Shown: positions 12,386-24,467 of the stretch, in pieces | How positions within the stretch are numbered: the stretch's first letter is position 1 | Layout of the letters: the number at the start of each line of letters is the position of its first letter | Source: Dipylidium caninum | Taxonomy: Eukaryota; Platyhelminthes; Cestoda; Cyclophyllidea; Dipylidiidae | Length of the DNA stretch: 64,000 nt | Direction of reading: 5' to 3' | Assembly: GCA_017562135.1 (NCBI GenBank) | Contig: QEYB01001312.1 | Coordinates: forward strand, 1,488,001-1,552,000 | The notes under the pieces: model-generated | Databases searched by the model: none | What the model saw: only the letters and a program-made list of their open reading frames with translations | Told to the model about the DNA's origin: nothing | Translations under genes and position numbers: made by a program

Positions 12386-15300
12386 TTTGGACGTATCGCT
12401 CATTTCTCTCTACCTTCATTTAACTTGCTTGTCTTTTCTAAAGTTGTGGTCTCTGTTGGTGAGGAATCTGCTCATTAAGATGAATCTTGCATATATTTAA
12501 TGTAAGTAGAAAAGATTCTTTGTTCTTCCCTTTTAAGGGTTTGGTGGCATGTAAAATTTTTATAATCTTCACCCTCGTATACTGTCTTAAGTCTATGCGG
12601 ATGACTTAATTTCTCTAATTGGAGCCCACCGCGTGCTTTTGCTCTTCATGATTTCGTAGAGTGAAGGGTCTTCGCGGGTATCCGCGCGTCAGTATAATTT
12701 TTGGCTACTTTTCCTTTTCACTTAGTCATCATGTCCAATTTGGACCTGTCGACTTCCTAAATATTTGTCAATAGTGGGAAATTAATTTTTCAATATTTCT
12801 TTTTGCGCACGCTTTTTATTTTGCAACCGTATTGTAATATTTTTCCATAAAACACTTGAGATTTTCGCCTGTAGTGGACTCAGCGCTGCTTCGTGTTCGT
12901 AGTGGATTCAGCATCCAAGCCTTCAGTCCCATGCGGCTGATTAGCGGAGATATTTGCCAATCTAGATTTTCTGTTTATAAAAGTGGAAGGTTAATAGTTT
13001 TGTGCGTTTCATTACTTTATATCACCACCTTCTACTGTGATTAACTAAACATTATGCGTCAAAAGTACCGTACAATTTATCTTTTGTCTAACTAACATCT
13101 GCCTCTTCTGGCGACCTTTCAGAGGAATACCTGCCTTTATTGACGATAAATATGCTTCAGGCCTGATCTCCTGGGGCATGGGGAGCCAGGTGGTATCGCT
13201 AATTTGTTTGCCTCGTAAGTGGGCTCTCGCATCCGGTCGAGATGTGGCTTGCGGTCGCCCGACCTCTACTCGCTAACTTTAGTAGAGAGGTTTTTGGAAC
13301 TGAAGTCTGGGGAGACGTTCGTTTCACAATTTCCTCCGTCTCTAAGCGCGGAGTCTAGTAAACTTTGACTAGGTGCCTCCTTCATGAAGCCCAGCACGAT
13401 GAAGTGCCATCTACGCCCGAGTGCAAAGGACCGTGTGTGGACAGACCAAGAAATTGGTGCGTAGCTGCTTGTTGATGCTGTAGCGTTTACCTGACCTAAA
13501 AGAAGTCGTAAGCCTGCCATACTTCCTTCGGGTATGTACTCTTTTTACTTCTGTCGTTTGGTTCCCCTCCGGGCCGCCGGAAGTTTTTGTCCCAAGTTTT
13601 TTCTGAATTGGTCTCAATCGGAGTAGTTAGCTCAAATGACAAGAAGTAACCCTACCTATTGTCCACAGTTCTATCTTAGCTTTTCACAAGCTGACAGAGG
13701 AGTAACAAACTTATCAGTGCGGAGCATGAAAAACAGCGTCCGAGTGCATTCTAGGGAACATTGTCCTGCAAAGTTATCCATGTCCGTTGTCTGGATTGGC
13801 TTAAATCGTAGGATGCTCATGCACTTCAACTCAGTGTCGAGGTTCTTAAAGCCCATACGTTTTTTTCTAATTTAGGCATAACGTGTCATATTTGCATTTT
13901 CGTGTGGTAGTGTCTGTCACTGGCATGGGAAACAATTTTTAGTGTGGAATCTCAGAAGGGACATGCGTTACAAAATGAACTTCCTCATCATGTCGAGAAA
14001 GAGGCGGCGACGTCTGTCCGGGGATCTGCGTTCAGACCAGCGCCGTCCCACCACGGCTGTAGGCCGTGTAAGTGTTGATTGAGGAATTCCCCCGGGATAA
14101 AACGAATCATTAAGGCAGAACGCCTCTCCGGGAAGTCAAATGAGGCACTGCAATGTGCGCCGTCACGGTGTTTGCAGTCCACGCAGACTCACTGAAGGTC
14201 AGCACAGGGTAGGGGGCAGTTAGATGGCGACCATCCGATTGGAATGGATGCCTTGAAATGACGGTCAAGATAATTTTATCGCCGTCTTCGAGGTGGAAGG
14301 ATTTTGGGACATGTTTTGTTTCGTAGAAACTTATCCTCTGCCTGACGCGCTTAACAGACTGAGACTCCGAAGTAGAGACTATTTACTTTTTTGCAAATGT
14401 AGTGTGAAGAGTGCACTTTTTTCAATGGAGTAACCCATCACTGAAAGGCACTTTCCTCTGAGTCCGCAGTTTCCTTTTGGATCGGATGATAGGTCTGTGC
14501 TTCCCGGCCCAACAAAGGAAGAAGCCGTGCAGGAGAACAGGAGGCGATTGTCAGAAAATCTATTTGTGCGACTAAAACCCTGTGAACTGTTAGTAAAAAG
14601 AGTGCGGGGATGATGGCCCACGTGGGGTCCGACCTCTTATCGGGCATAACGCCTCAGGCACCCACTTTCCTGGTGTCCTGCGCTCCTTGAGGCGAGAGTT
14701 GGAGGCCGCACCGTTTTTTTGCTGGGAAGCAGTCGCCTCACGCAGGATGGATTATTTACTTTTCTTTTCAAATGGACATTCACTTCTCTGCTTCGGTGGC
14801 TGTTTGGCAGACGAGCGTTCAGCGCCCCTTCCCCCCCCCTCCGCCCTGTGTTGAGGTTGGCCACCGTGCCGGGGCGGCAGGGCGCCGAGAGCCCCTCGGT
14901 CAAGGCCCCTCCCAGGCTGGGTCGTCGGCGCGCGTGCCTCGTCTCGAGGGACGCCGGCCTGCGTGCCTCGACGCGGCGCGGGCGGCGTGAGTCATCCACG
15001 CCCGCCCCGCCCCGCGCCGCCCCACGTGACTCAACCAGGGTCGGGCTTTGTTGCCTCCGCCGCGTTATCGCATCCCGCACTCGTGCTGTCTTCGGCCACG
15101 ACCACTCTAATGCTCGTGCGATCTAAGGAAGCCTTTCCGGGGCCATGCTAGGCTAATTAAAAGGTCTGGGAACTGTGAAGGGCTCGGTTTGGCCTGTCTA
15201 ACGGGAGTGGGATTTGATGAAACCCATTTTCAGTAACTCATCTGGCTTACGCTATCTGAACAAATCATTTCGTCCCCGGTCTGTCTATGAAGGCTGGGAG

Positions 15301-18222
15301 CTGAGTGAGCCCAAATCCTCAATGGTCAGTGACTGGGTGATTGCCGTATAGAACGAAGTGGGCAGATGGTGCATAGGAACATTTGATTAAAGGAGGAACT
15401 CATATTCTGCAAAGGGAAGCCTTTCCCCTCGCCACCATAACTCTCGCGCTTGCTGTGTCGACTCGACTAGTATTTTTTGCTTCACTGAGGGGCTGAATTC
15501 GGTTCAAAACCATTAAATACTCCCAATACCAAATCAACAGCGAAGTTAGTTGTGCTCTGCTAACACGACAAGAAACGAATTTGCCGGGTGGGTGGAGAAC
15601 GCTTCGGAGCCTTTCTAATACGGTTTTCAAGCATGGGAGCCTCCGATTGCCTGGGCCATCAACATCCTGGAAAACGAAATTTGCAGTACACGGGAGTCCT
15701 TCGGAGCCCTTCCTTCACCAGACGCGCATGAACCCGTGAGGTAGCGTTGAAGGCATTGAGATTAACAAACTAGGTGAAAATGGGAGGATGCAACTGCATA
15801 TAGAACCGCAAATTCTGACAGATGCTGAATCATCGGGCGGCCTTGACTGTCCATCTGTCCACCTCTAACCAACGCCCCGTACGAATTCACACTTTTCCCA
15901 CCAACACGTCGTGCTCGCGCTCTCCTTACACACCGTCCGGATCGAGTCGGTCGGCCGAACTGCTGCGCGAGTGGCACACAGAGAAGGACTGCAGGGGCCC
16001 CGACCGCCCTGCGGTGGCGGCTACCGGCGCAGTCGGCTTGCTTGAAGGCGGCCTCGAGGGCGGTGGCGGAGGACCTGCGCCAGCATGTCAGGAAGGCGGT
16101 GGTAGCGCAAATCGAGAGTGAATCACCGTCGCCCTCCCGCTGTGCCGGCAGGCCATCAAAGTCCTCGTCCCGCCCAGCGCTGGTGCACGTCAATCATTCC
16201 GCCCTTCGTCGTGTCGGCTCGACTTAACTTGACTTGACATGTTGTTGCCGCTGCCGCAACCTCACCCCGACTGCACAGCAAACCGCAGCGCGACGCTGAA
16301 AAATTTGCTTTTTTCGCCACGAAAAGTGAAATTTGAGCACACAAGGTAAACGAAGGCAAGTGTCGTACGTAGACAAAATTTCAAAGGCAATTCTGTCGGG
16401 ACGAAACGATTATCTGAACCATGGCAAGCTGGTTTTGTAGTCTCATTTGGGAAAAAAGGTGCATTTATGCCACAAGTTAGACGACGACATGGTAACGGTA
16501 GGTTACAGGAGGCAAAGTGATTCACACATATTTGCCCAGCTGTTCGGGGGCGGTCAAACCTGCCAGGCCACACATCGCTGCCACTTGTGGTGCGGTGCCG
16601 AGATTTCCGCTGTTGCTCCGCTTCGTTGTGGAGGCTCCCGCCTGGAAACACCTCGCTTAAATCATTTCCCATAAGTCGAAGACCCGGACGAGTTGCATGC
16701 AGCTCCTTTGGTGACATTCGAAATCTCGGCCGGTTAAAAGCCGCCCCGTAAAGATTGCGGCACCTCTCAACGCGAGTGGTCGAGGTGCGGCCCCTGGTAG
16801 ACAGTGCGGGTGGCTGGGAGCTCACGAAGCCGAGGCGTCTGGGTCACCGCATCCGCGGAGGAAGCACAGGGAGCAGAGCTATGACGGTTGCCGGTCGCTC
16901 TGCGCTGATGACGATGGCAGGGATGACAAGCAGGCAGTCCCGATCGCCACAGCCTCCGCGATTTGGCTGAGAACGGGGCTCCACCGATCCCGCAGCCACC
17001 GTCCCCACCCCCACCCCATCCCCTTCCACCCCCACTCGACCGTGTTCGCACTGAGACCAAAAATCGCCCTCTATTTCGCCTCACTCAACGTAATGTCCCT
17101 CGGTACAACGCGCGCTGACACCACCCCCAGGCGGAGGGGTTTTGTTCATCTGTGCAGAAGCCAAACGCAACATCTACGTGGCAGCGGCTCGAGGACCACC
17201 TCTCGTCCGGGCGCTGGCTAATCGAGGCGCCTTCCACCCTGTTGCTCCGCCGGTCACGCAGGACGCGATAACGCATGCCGACTGGTCGGAAATGAGCACC
17301 GAGTCCGCGCGTCCCCCTCTGACCCAGGTCCACCCGACTGTGTCCCCAGGTCACTGGATGTGCGCCTCTCCGGCTCTAACACGTGTGCTTACGCGCGGCC
17401 CCGAGGACGGGGCGTCCACGCACCCCCATCCCCGTCCATTTGCATCTTATTAGGAGGCGAAGGGCTGCTGGAGGGGGCCGAGACCGACGTTCGTCGCGCC
17501 CCCGACATGAGCGCTTAAAGACTAAACGGGGATGGCGGAGTAGCCTAGGCGAACTAGGCTCCGCACTGCCCGTGTAACCAGCACCCGACAATGTTTTGAT
17601 GTGACAAGTCACAGCCTGTGAGGTAAATTGCCATGGGGACTCCGGCGTGTCGAGAGAAACGTCCGTGCACCGGACCTCGCCCTCTTGATACAAATCATCA
17701 GCAGATTTCACCTATGCAAATTTTATTCGCCCCATTGTCAGGCGTGGACAATCGTAAAACGGCGCCACCACATGACTCGGACATCTGCAAACCGCCCCTT
17801 TGACGGCCACAAAGACGCCCAGCCAGGGACGGACGCATGAGCGTGCGCCACACCAGCGTGCCCAACGACTAACAACCCACAAAAGGACAAATAACACAAG
17901 AGACGAAATGAAAGCGAGGCCAGAGGCGGACGGCGGCGCGTGGAAACCGAGGCCACGAGAGCGGAACCAAGTCGGGTAGAATGCAACATGGAGCGGGACA
18001 ACAGGTCCCCGATGATGGGCCCAAACTTAGGGATCGGAACGCAACGCGGCGCAACGCCGAGCTTCACAACCGCAGGCGCAACACCTCACACGCAACACGG
18101 ACCACCGATAAAACGAGACTCACGACCTGACGCCTCAACGGTGGGGCAGAAGGAAAAAGCTAAACATCGAAGGGCCCAAAAATACCACCTAAACCGTTCA
18201 AAGGCGACGTAATATCTAAGAT
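12386..18222. other. Gene-free stretch, 12.4-18.2 kb
   Basis: I read both strands and found no frame that I can assign to a protein family. Open frames longer than 100 codons occur around 14.6-17.7 kb, where GC and CpG content rises, but they overlap on opposite strands and look like chance. A segment with a fair acceptor (CTTTCAG near 13116-13122) leads into no recognisable exon. No tRNA or rRNA signature was noticed. The stretch is probably intergenic or repeat-derived. Confidence 0.4.
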
Positions 18223-18228
18223 TTTATT
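18223..18228 (-). terminator. Polyadenylation signal of small heat shock gene copy 1
   Basis: AATAAA on the minus strand, about 32 bp downstream of the stop codon at 18260-18262. Position and sequence are canonical. Confidence 0.7.
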
Positions 18229-18259
18229 AAAACTTTAGAGCAATACATAAATATCTCAT

Positions 18260-19432
18260 CTACTTGAACAATGGAGCCTCGACAACAAGATGGCCTTCGC
18301 CGATTTCAGCATGCGCCTTGCTGGCATCCACCACCCCCGGCGCGACAAACGCCTTGTAGAATTCGCGTTGTTCACTGTGAGACGCGTTCTCCGTCTTCTC
18401 CTCCTTGCTCGTCTCCCCGTGCACGTACACCTTGTTGCCCTTCGCCCACACCTTCACGTCCTTCGGCGCGAAATGCGGGTCCACCTTCAGCTCTAAATGC
18501 ATCTTCTTCGACCCGTCCTCCGCCGTCACGATATCCAGCCCCTCCTTATCTACACACAGCGGAAGCAATGAGCACGTCAACGCGACACCACCACCTACTT
18601 GTCACCGCCAACTGTCTCTCCTGACTCTCCGACGGCTGAATTGCCAGTCCCTTCTCGGGCACCAACTTGATGGACTTGTAGTTGGGCTCATTCACCGGTG
18701 CCTCCACCACCAACACGTCGTCCTACACACATCGACGAGTTAGTCGGCGTCAAGAGACGAACCTACCGACGTGAGAGTGGCCTGAATGTGCTTGCGGTCG
18801 ACCGAGGGAGGAAGCGGGATCGACCGTCCCACCGACTCGGACATGGCCGTGTCGCCACGAGCAACTGACTTTTGGGCCTGGACAACCAGTTTGTTTTTCT
18901 CCGGCCTAATGGAGATCTCCTCGGGTTTGAAGTTCTTCGCGTTGAAGTACACTTTGAAGTGCAACTACGAGGGACGGAGCGTTAGAGCCCGGCGACACAA
19001 AAAATCTACGAATCGGGGACAGGGACCTACTTTGCCATCCTTGCCGACCTCATACGCATCTTTCAGAAAGTCCAGCTCGCCAGGTTGGGTGAACTCAAGC
19101 TCCGGGTGAAACTCGCGAGGCTGAATGGCACTCATTTCCAGCATCATATTGTCCAGTGCGCTATCCATGGCCGAGAAAGGCTACAGTACCACAAGCATAA
19201 GTTTACGTACGTCCGTTTAGGGCGTTAGTCCTATATTTCGTCGGCTCACCTCGAGGGAGAAGAGGTTCCTGTGCATGTTCATAATGTCATCGTGGAGGCA
19301 TTGGCGGGACCTCTCAACCCAGTTGAACACTTGGTCGAATGGCATTAGTCCCAATTGGGGAAATTGCCAGTCGATTAGACTCCGCCTCCTCGTCGAAAGG
19401 TCCCGGTCGTCGCGCGTGGGAGCTATGGACAT
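18260..19432 (-). CDS. Small heat shock protein with two alpha-crystallin domains, copy 1 (p36-like)
   Basis: This is an ATP-independent chaperone of the HSP20 family with two alpha-crystallin domains in one chain, an arrangement known from flatworm p36/p40 proteins. Five exons make a complete 945-bp coding sequence (314 residues): 19250-19432, 19031-19180, 18767-18964, 18599-18722 and 18260-18549; all introns are GT-AG. Residues 1-61 form the N-terminal region ([11 protein letters not shown], then [20 protein letters not shown]). Domain 1 spans roughly 111-195 ([40 protein letters not shown]). Domain 2 spans roughly 222-305 ([35 protein letters not shown]). The protein ends VVEAPLFK. A longer frame starts at 19501, but that lies upstream of the TATA box, so 19432 is the better start. 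A perfect heat shock element stands upstream. From 18315 to 18952 the DNA is identical to copy 2. Confidence 0.95.
18315..18952. repeat. 638-bp block identical to 22552-23189 (copy 1 side)
   Basis: Read base by base, this block matches 22552-23189 without a difference. It covers most of exon 5, exon 4, most of exon 3 and both introns between them. Sequence on either side diverges at once. See the copy 2 partner. Confidence 0.9.
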
Positions 19433-19478
19433 ACCGCCAGCAAATGCAATTGGAGGGGCGTGAGTGCGTACTAACTCA

Positions 19479-19484
19479 TTTATA
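19479..19484 (-). promoter_or_regulatory. TATA box of small heat shock gene copy 1
   Basis: TATAAA on the minus strand, 47-52 bp upstream of the start codon and about 60 bp downstream of the heat shock element. The spacing suits a core promoter with a short 5' leader. Confidence 0.65.
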
Positions 19485-19540
19485 AATTTCCTTCTCACCA
19501 TTTAATTGGTTAGTACTTAGTTGCCCAATGATGGCATTGT

Positions 19541-19554
19541 CGAACGTTCTAGAG
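19541..19554. promoter_or_regulatory. Heat shock element upstream of copy 1
   Basis: The plus strand reads CGAACGTTCTAGAG: two perfect inverted nGAAn units (GAA-CG-TTC), then a third with one mismatch (GAG) in the correct 5-bp register. This is the HSF trimer site. It lies about 110 bp upstream of the start codon and about 60 bp from the TATA box, typical of a heat-inducible promoter. Inducibility itself is inference. Confidence 0.65.
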
Positions 19555-19559
19555 TGCGT

Positions 19560-22340
19560 ACAATTGGCTGATTTATTCAAGGTCGTGTGTGCAATTTTTG
19601 TAATTTTCGGTACGTTAAGTCCATCAATCGGTGATGCATTAACGACTAAAATAGCGGCATCAGCAAATATGGTGAGTTGGGATGCCTAATTTTTCGCTGG
19701 ATTATGAAGCGCACAGTTGTCGCATGGCTTTTTGAGGCCGATCGCGACGTTTTTTTCCTTCCACGGACTTTCATTTTATTAGTTACGAATCACAAATATC
19801 ACGGAAGTACCGTAACAGTCAATGAGCGAATCAATTCAACCTCCCAAATCAAATATAATGTACTCCACTTCAAGTTTTCTGTGAACGTTCTTATATATAC
19901 TGCTCATGTTTGCCTACCACTTAACCGGGCAAACACGGTCATGAGCGCTTTGCGTTTCAATGACTCTAATTTGTTGACAGGGGGACATGTAGCTCTGCAG
20001 TTCTATTACTTTGGTACGCCTGATTTCGCAGCTGTTCCGATGGTTGTAAATTACTGAAAATGGATGCGTCCAAATGGCCGATTTAATGGCCGGTGGGGGT
20101 AGGTGGAGGGCCATTTTCATCGTTTACCTTTATCAGGCGGTCACTGGCACACAGGGGTGATGATATGCTGGTTGTAACCTCAACTCTCCATATTTATCTG
20201 TTAAGGTGAGGTCTGTGCACCCGCAAGAGAAGAGTGGCGGAATGGAACCGTGTTTTTTCACTTTTCTGTCACCCTGTCGCTGTGACCGGGTTCCGCTTAC
20301 ACGAAGGAGTGTTGAGCTGTTTCATAACTCTAAACAGACCGAAAATGCAGAACAGAATCACTCAAAAAGCGCTCCATTGATGGGGTATGCGGGCTTAATG
20401 AGGACTTACATAAATTACTAGCTCAAGCGATGACAAATGGGCGGTACCGCCACTTGAACGCGGTCCGCCTTTGCTTCCTCGGATCGGCTCGGAGGTCGCT
20501 TGGTCTACCGGGGAGAACACGACGCAGGACGTTCGGGGTGTCTCAGGAACGTTCGACGACTTTTTGCTAGTGGGTGCACAATCACTTGCGCACCATTTTT
20601 TGCTTGCCCAAAAGTCAGCTTTCGCAAACTGCGGACTGACGAGAAAACCACCTCGATATGGGAAGGCATCCATCATCCACATGCATGATGACAAGGTGTC
20701 AAAGTCTAAATTAAAATCGTATTCGACCGTACTCGAAATGCCTAGTAAATTTAGTGGCATTCCTTGAGAATGAATAAATAATTGTCCCATCAGTTTATTA
20801 ACTCCACTTCTCATGGAAATTGCCAAGCTACTGGGGAGTTCGACAACTATTTAACCGTCAAAGTGATTATTTTGCTGCCATGCGAGTGGACAGTGCGCTG
20901 GAATGAGAGGCAACTGGCGCCAGAGAGGTTGTGAGCTGATGTCCACGCTAAAGAATTCCCGGTATAGACCATAAACAAACGACCGTGTCAGTCGCAGTCA
21001 AACGAGGTTCCGAGACGTTCCCCACTCACACCCGGAGGCCGGCTGTCGTGGCGTGCGAGCCGGTTTGTTGCTGGTGTCAGCAGGTCTGGACAATCGACTC
21101 TGTGGATGTCAAATGGGCTGGAATTTCACCCACAGAGACTCTCCCGCTTCCCCATCAACGCAGTTCTAACTACTACCTTCAAAAAGACATAAAATTGGGA
21201 CGAAGAGGCATATTTGAGCATTCATGACAATCTTGCTAGGCCGGAATCCAGAAAAAAAAGGATTCACGCCGATATTTGCCGTCATCGTGGGGAGCCTCAA
21301 CCGCGGATCGCGACTTCGGCCCCGGGGAAAGACAGGGAGGACGAGATGAGGCGCATCGAGCAATGTTCTCCGCCCTTAAGTCGTAAACGCCAACTTCATA
21401 AAGAACCTGGACAAAGTAGCGACAATTTAGAATTGATTGTAGTCGTCGTCGTCGTCCTCCTCCTCATGACAACGTATTCATCGGTGTTGGCAACTAGGGG
21501 GAATAAAGCGTCTCTACCTCCAGAGGCGTGGTAAAAATTCTCACATTTGAAGGAGATTGCGCACAGAAACATGTGGTCTTCAGGCGGACACCACGTCGAA
21601 GGGAGGCGAGTGGACCGGCGCGGAGGCGAGGAGAAGTCGGTTCGGCCTCTGCGCCGAGGCGTATTCGCGCACAGATGGAAGGAAAGTGTACCACCGCGCA
21701 GCCATCGCTGTGCCAATGGCCAGAGAGCGGCCTCCAGGGTAAATGGACCGTAAAACCCGTAGAAGTCATCAACCAAAGTGTGGGTGTATCAAGGCCCCTG
21801 GAGGGGAAAAACCCCGTATTTTCTGCTTGGAGGCAGATTTTGTCGCGGGGTTATTCATTACGAATGCCACAAAATTAACCCCAAACACTAGTCAAGAATC
21901 GAAAGTCACGTTGCTGAGGCTGAAAAGCTCCGACCGGGTGGTTTAAAGTATTTGCCGAGGGACACTACGACTAACGAGGATGACAGCCCTTCCAAAGGGT
22001 ATGTTGACGCACAAAGGCAGTCCGCGGTTGCAGACTGAGTTGCGCGTGTGACATGGGCGAGACGAGGGTGGAGGCGGTCGACGCATCCACCGTGGCTATT
22101 GTCGCGCTGAGGTGACTTTTAACACTATCCCCCGGTCTCGTGGATAATGAAGCACGCGGTGAATTGAGTCGTCGTCCACCAGTTGAGATGGAAGAAATTC
22201 TATCCACCAATGGGCATGGCGCGGGAAGCAGTCATAGGATCGGTTGACCTCGAAGACGACGCAATACCCGATTAGAACACAATAGGACGCCTCAATCGAA
22301 CTACGGAGTGGTGAATGCAGGCAACACCGAGGGAATTAGG
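19560..22340. other. Spacer between the two small heat shock genes
   Basis: About 2.8 kb upstream of copy 1 and downstream of copy 2. No frame could be assigned to a family, and I saw no further alpha-crystallin fragment. It includes a short GTC/CTC trinucleotide run at 21442-21465. The block of identity shared by the two genes does not extend into it. Confidence 0.4.
21442..21465. repeat. GTC/CTC trinucleotide run
   Basis: Five GTC units followed by several CTC units. A simple microsatellite with no coding context. Confidence 0.6.
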
Positions 22341-22496
22341 TGAGGGGAGGAGAAATCGGGTCAGGGGCACGGAGGCGAAGAGGGCTGAGTGCAAGATGAC
22401 AGACGGCGATGAACGTAGGGGTGAGGGGATAACAAAGGGAGAGGAGAAGAGGAAAGGAAAAGGAAGGAGAAACTGAAGAGTGGGTGTTGGATAGAT

Positions 22497-23701
22497 TCAC
22501 TTGAAGAGGGGGGCCTCCACCAACAGGCGTCCCTCAGCCATCTCCGCTTGAGCCTTGCTGGCATCCACCACCCCCGGCGCGACAAACGCCTTGTAGAATT
22601 CGCGTTGTTCACTGTGAGACGCGTTCTCCGTCTTCTCCTCCTTGCTCGTCTCCCCGTGCACGTACACCTTGTTGCCCTTCGCCCACACCTTCACGTCCTT
22701 CGGCGCGAAATGCGGGTCCACCTTCAGCTCTAAATGCATCTTCTTCGACCCGTCCTCCGCCGTCACGATATCCAGCCCCTCCTTATCTACACACAGCGGA
22801 AGCAATGAGCACGTCAACGCGACACCACCACCTACTTGTCACCGCCAACTGTCTCTCCTGACTCTCCGACGGCTGAATTGCCAGTCCCTTCTCGGGCACC
22901 AACTTGATGGACTTGTAGTTGGGCTCATTCACCGGTGCCTCCACCACCAACACGTCGTCCTACACACATCGACGAGTTAGTCGGCGTCAAGAGACGAACC
23001 TACCGACGTGAGAGTGGCCTGAATGTGCTTGCGGTCGACCGAGGGAGGAAGCGGGATCGACCGTCCCACCGACTCGGACATGGCCGTGTCGCCACGAGCA
23101 ACTGACTTTTGGGCCTGGACAACCAGTTTGTTTTTCTCCGGCCTAATGGAGATCTCCTCGGGTTTGAAGTTCTTCGCGTTGAAGTACACCCTAAAGTGGA
23201 GCTACAGGAGAAAAACTCCTTCGGTTACGGACGTGGTTAGGCTAATATCTTGCAAAACTCCGTAAGGATCACTCGCCTTTCCGTCTTTTCCCACCTCGTA
23301 GGCGTCCTTCAGGAAATCCAGCTCTCCACTTTCTGTGAACTCCAGCTGGGGATGGAACTCACGCGGTTGGACACCACCCATCTCCTTCATCAATCCGTCT
23401 AGCGCCCTATCCATTGCCTCGAACGGCTGAAGCAGCATATTAGCGAAGATTAGTATAAGGGGCTCACTGGAAGACACGTTTGCCCCTTCAATGCATTAAG
23501 AAGGACTAGCAGACTTACCTCGAGAGAAAAGAGGTTAGCGTGTATATTCATTAGGTCGTTATCAAGGCTGTTTCGAGAATCTTCAACCCACCGAACGACT
23601 TGGTCCAGGGGCACCAGTGTCATCTGCGGGAAGGCCCAGTCCAGGAGACTGCGTCTGTGACCCGCTAAATCGCGCATGTCCCGTATTGGAGCGATCCACA
23701 T
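22497..23701 (-). CDS. Small heat shock protein with two alpha-crystallin domains, copy 2 (p36-like)
   Basis: This is a paralogue of the gene at 18.3-19.4 kb with the same design and the same exon lengths: 23519-23701, 23277-23426, 23004-23201, 22836-22959 and 22497-22786, 314 residues. Exon 1 is clearly diverged ([12 protein letters not shown], then [20 protein letters not shown]), as is exon 2 ([20 protein letters not shown]), while exons 3-5 are nearly the same protein. The C terminus differs again ([18 protein letters not shown]). The intron after exon 2 begins GCGAGT instead of GT, so it is read as a GC-AG intron; any nearby GT would break the frame. The start at 23701 matches copy 1 in position and exon length, with a TATA-like box at 23754-23759. 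No close heat shock element and no AATAAA within about 150 bp after the stop were seen, so it may be regulated differently. All domains are intact and it looks functional. Confidence 0.93.
22552..23189. repeat. 638-bp block identical to 18315-18952 (copy 2 side)
   Basis: Direct-orientation partner of the block in copy 1, offset by 4237 bp. The sharp edges inside exon 5 and exon 3 are what a recent gene-conversion tract would leave. Confidence 0.9.
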
Positions 23702-23753
23702 CTTCCATACGTCTCCCAAATCTCCTTTCGAGCACGGTCACCGATGTTGCCCT

Positions 23754-23759
23754 CTTATA
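23754..23759 (-). promoter_or_regulatory. TATA-like box of small heat shock gene copy 2
   Basis: TATAAG on the minus strand, 53-58 bp upstream of the start codon, almost the same spacing as in copy 1. A CCAAT-type motif lies further upstream near 23801. Confidence 0.5.
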
Positions 23760-24129
23760 CTCGATCTGTCCTCAAGGACCTATCGGCGTCAATCGGTCGA
23801 CCAATGGCAGCATCAAAGATACTGCCAGGAAGCAAATGATTGGCTGTTGCTGACAAGGTCGATTGATGCTTCCTCTGGATCGTCGAATGCTCGTGGCAAC
23901 CCATCCACAGAAGCGTCAGCCAATTGTGGATGTCTGTCGAAATATGACTACTTTCTGAACCGGGAGATGGGCCTACTCAAGAGCAGCGGGAGTATTAAAT
24001 GGGATTTAACTAGAGTCTTCAAAAACTATTCTTCGGATGACAATCCTTTGCTTTTTGAAACTTCTGCACCCCTGCCTTCTAGCTTATGCCGGAAACTCCC
24101 TCCTTCTCTCTTCCTCTCATCAAGTGTAG

Positions 24130-24210
24130 GCAACCAGTTAGCGGCGAGACGCCAGTCGTTTTGTAACCTCGTTTACGTCGAGCCCTAAATGGCTGTTTTC
24201 AAGGTCGCGG
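24130..24210. repeat. Diverged direct repeat, unit 1
   Basis: It shares the core AAATGGCTGTTTTCAAGG and flanking blocks (AGCGGCGA, CAGTCG, TAACCTC, TTTACGTCG) in the same order with 24468-24548. A few substitutions and a small indel separate them. Confidence 0.7.
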
Positions 24211-24467
24211 GGAAGTAAAAAACCTTACCAACGCAAACATCGCCCGAGACGACATCTTCCTCCATTTCTCGCACGCATTGTAAACATCTCAATTTCTGAA
24301 CTGGTTGTCGTCCATATTGAACATATTCTACCAATCTTGGGATAGTTCATGTAATCATCTTTTAACCGGTTATTTTTTCACTGAATCTAACGGGTGTCTG
24401 TCCTCTCAACTGGGCATCGGCACCTAATGACAATCACAAGTTATGGATCGAGGCACCAGCGTAAGTA

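Noticed and set aside
19433..19501. N-terminal extension of small heat shock protein copy 1 from an ATG at 19501
   Set aside because: The ATG lies upstream of the TATA box, and the extension has no counterpart in copy 2 or in known p36 proteins.
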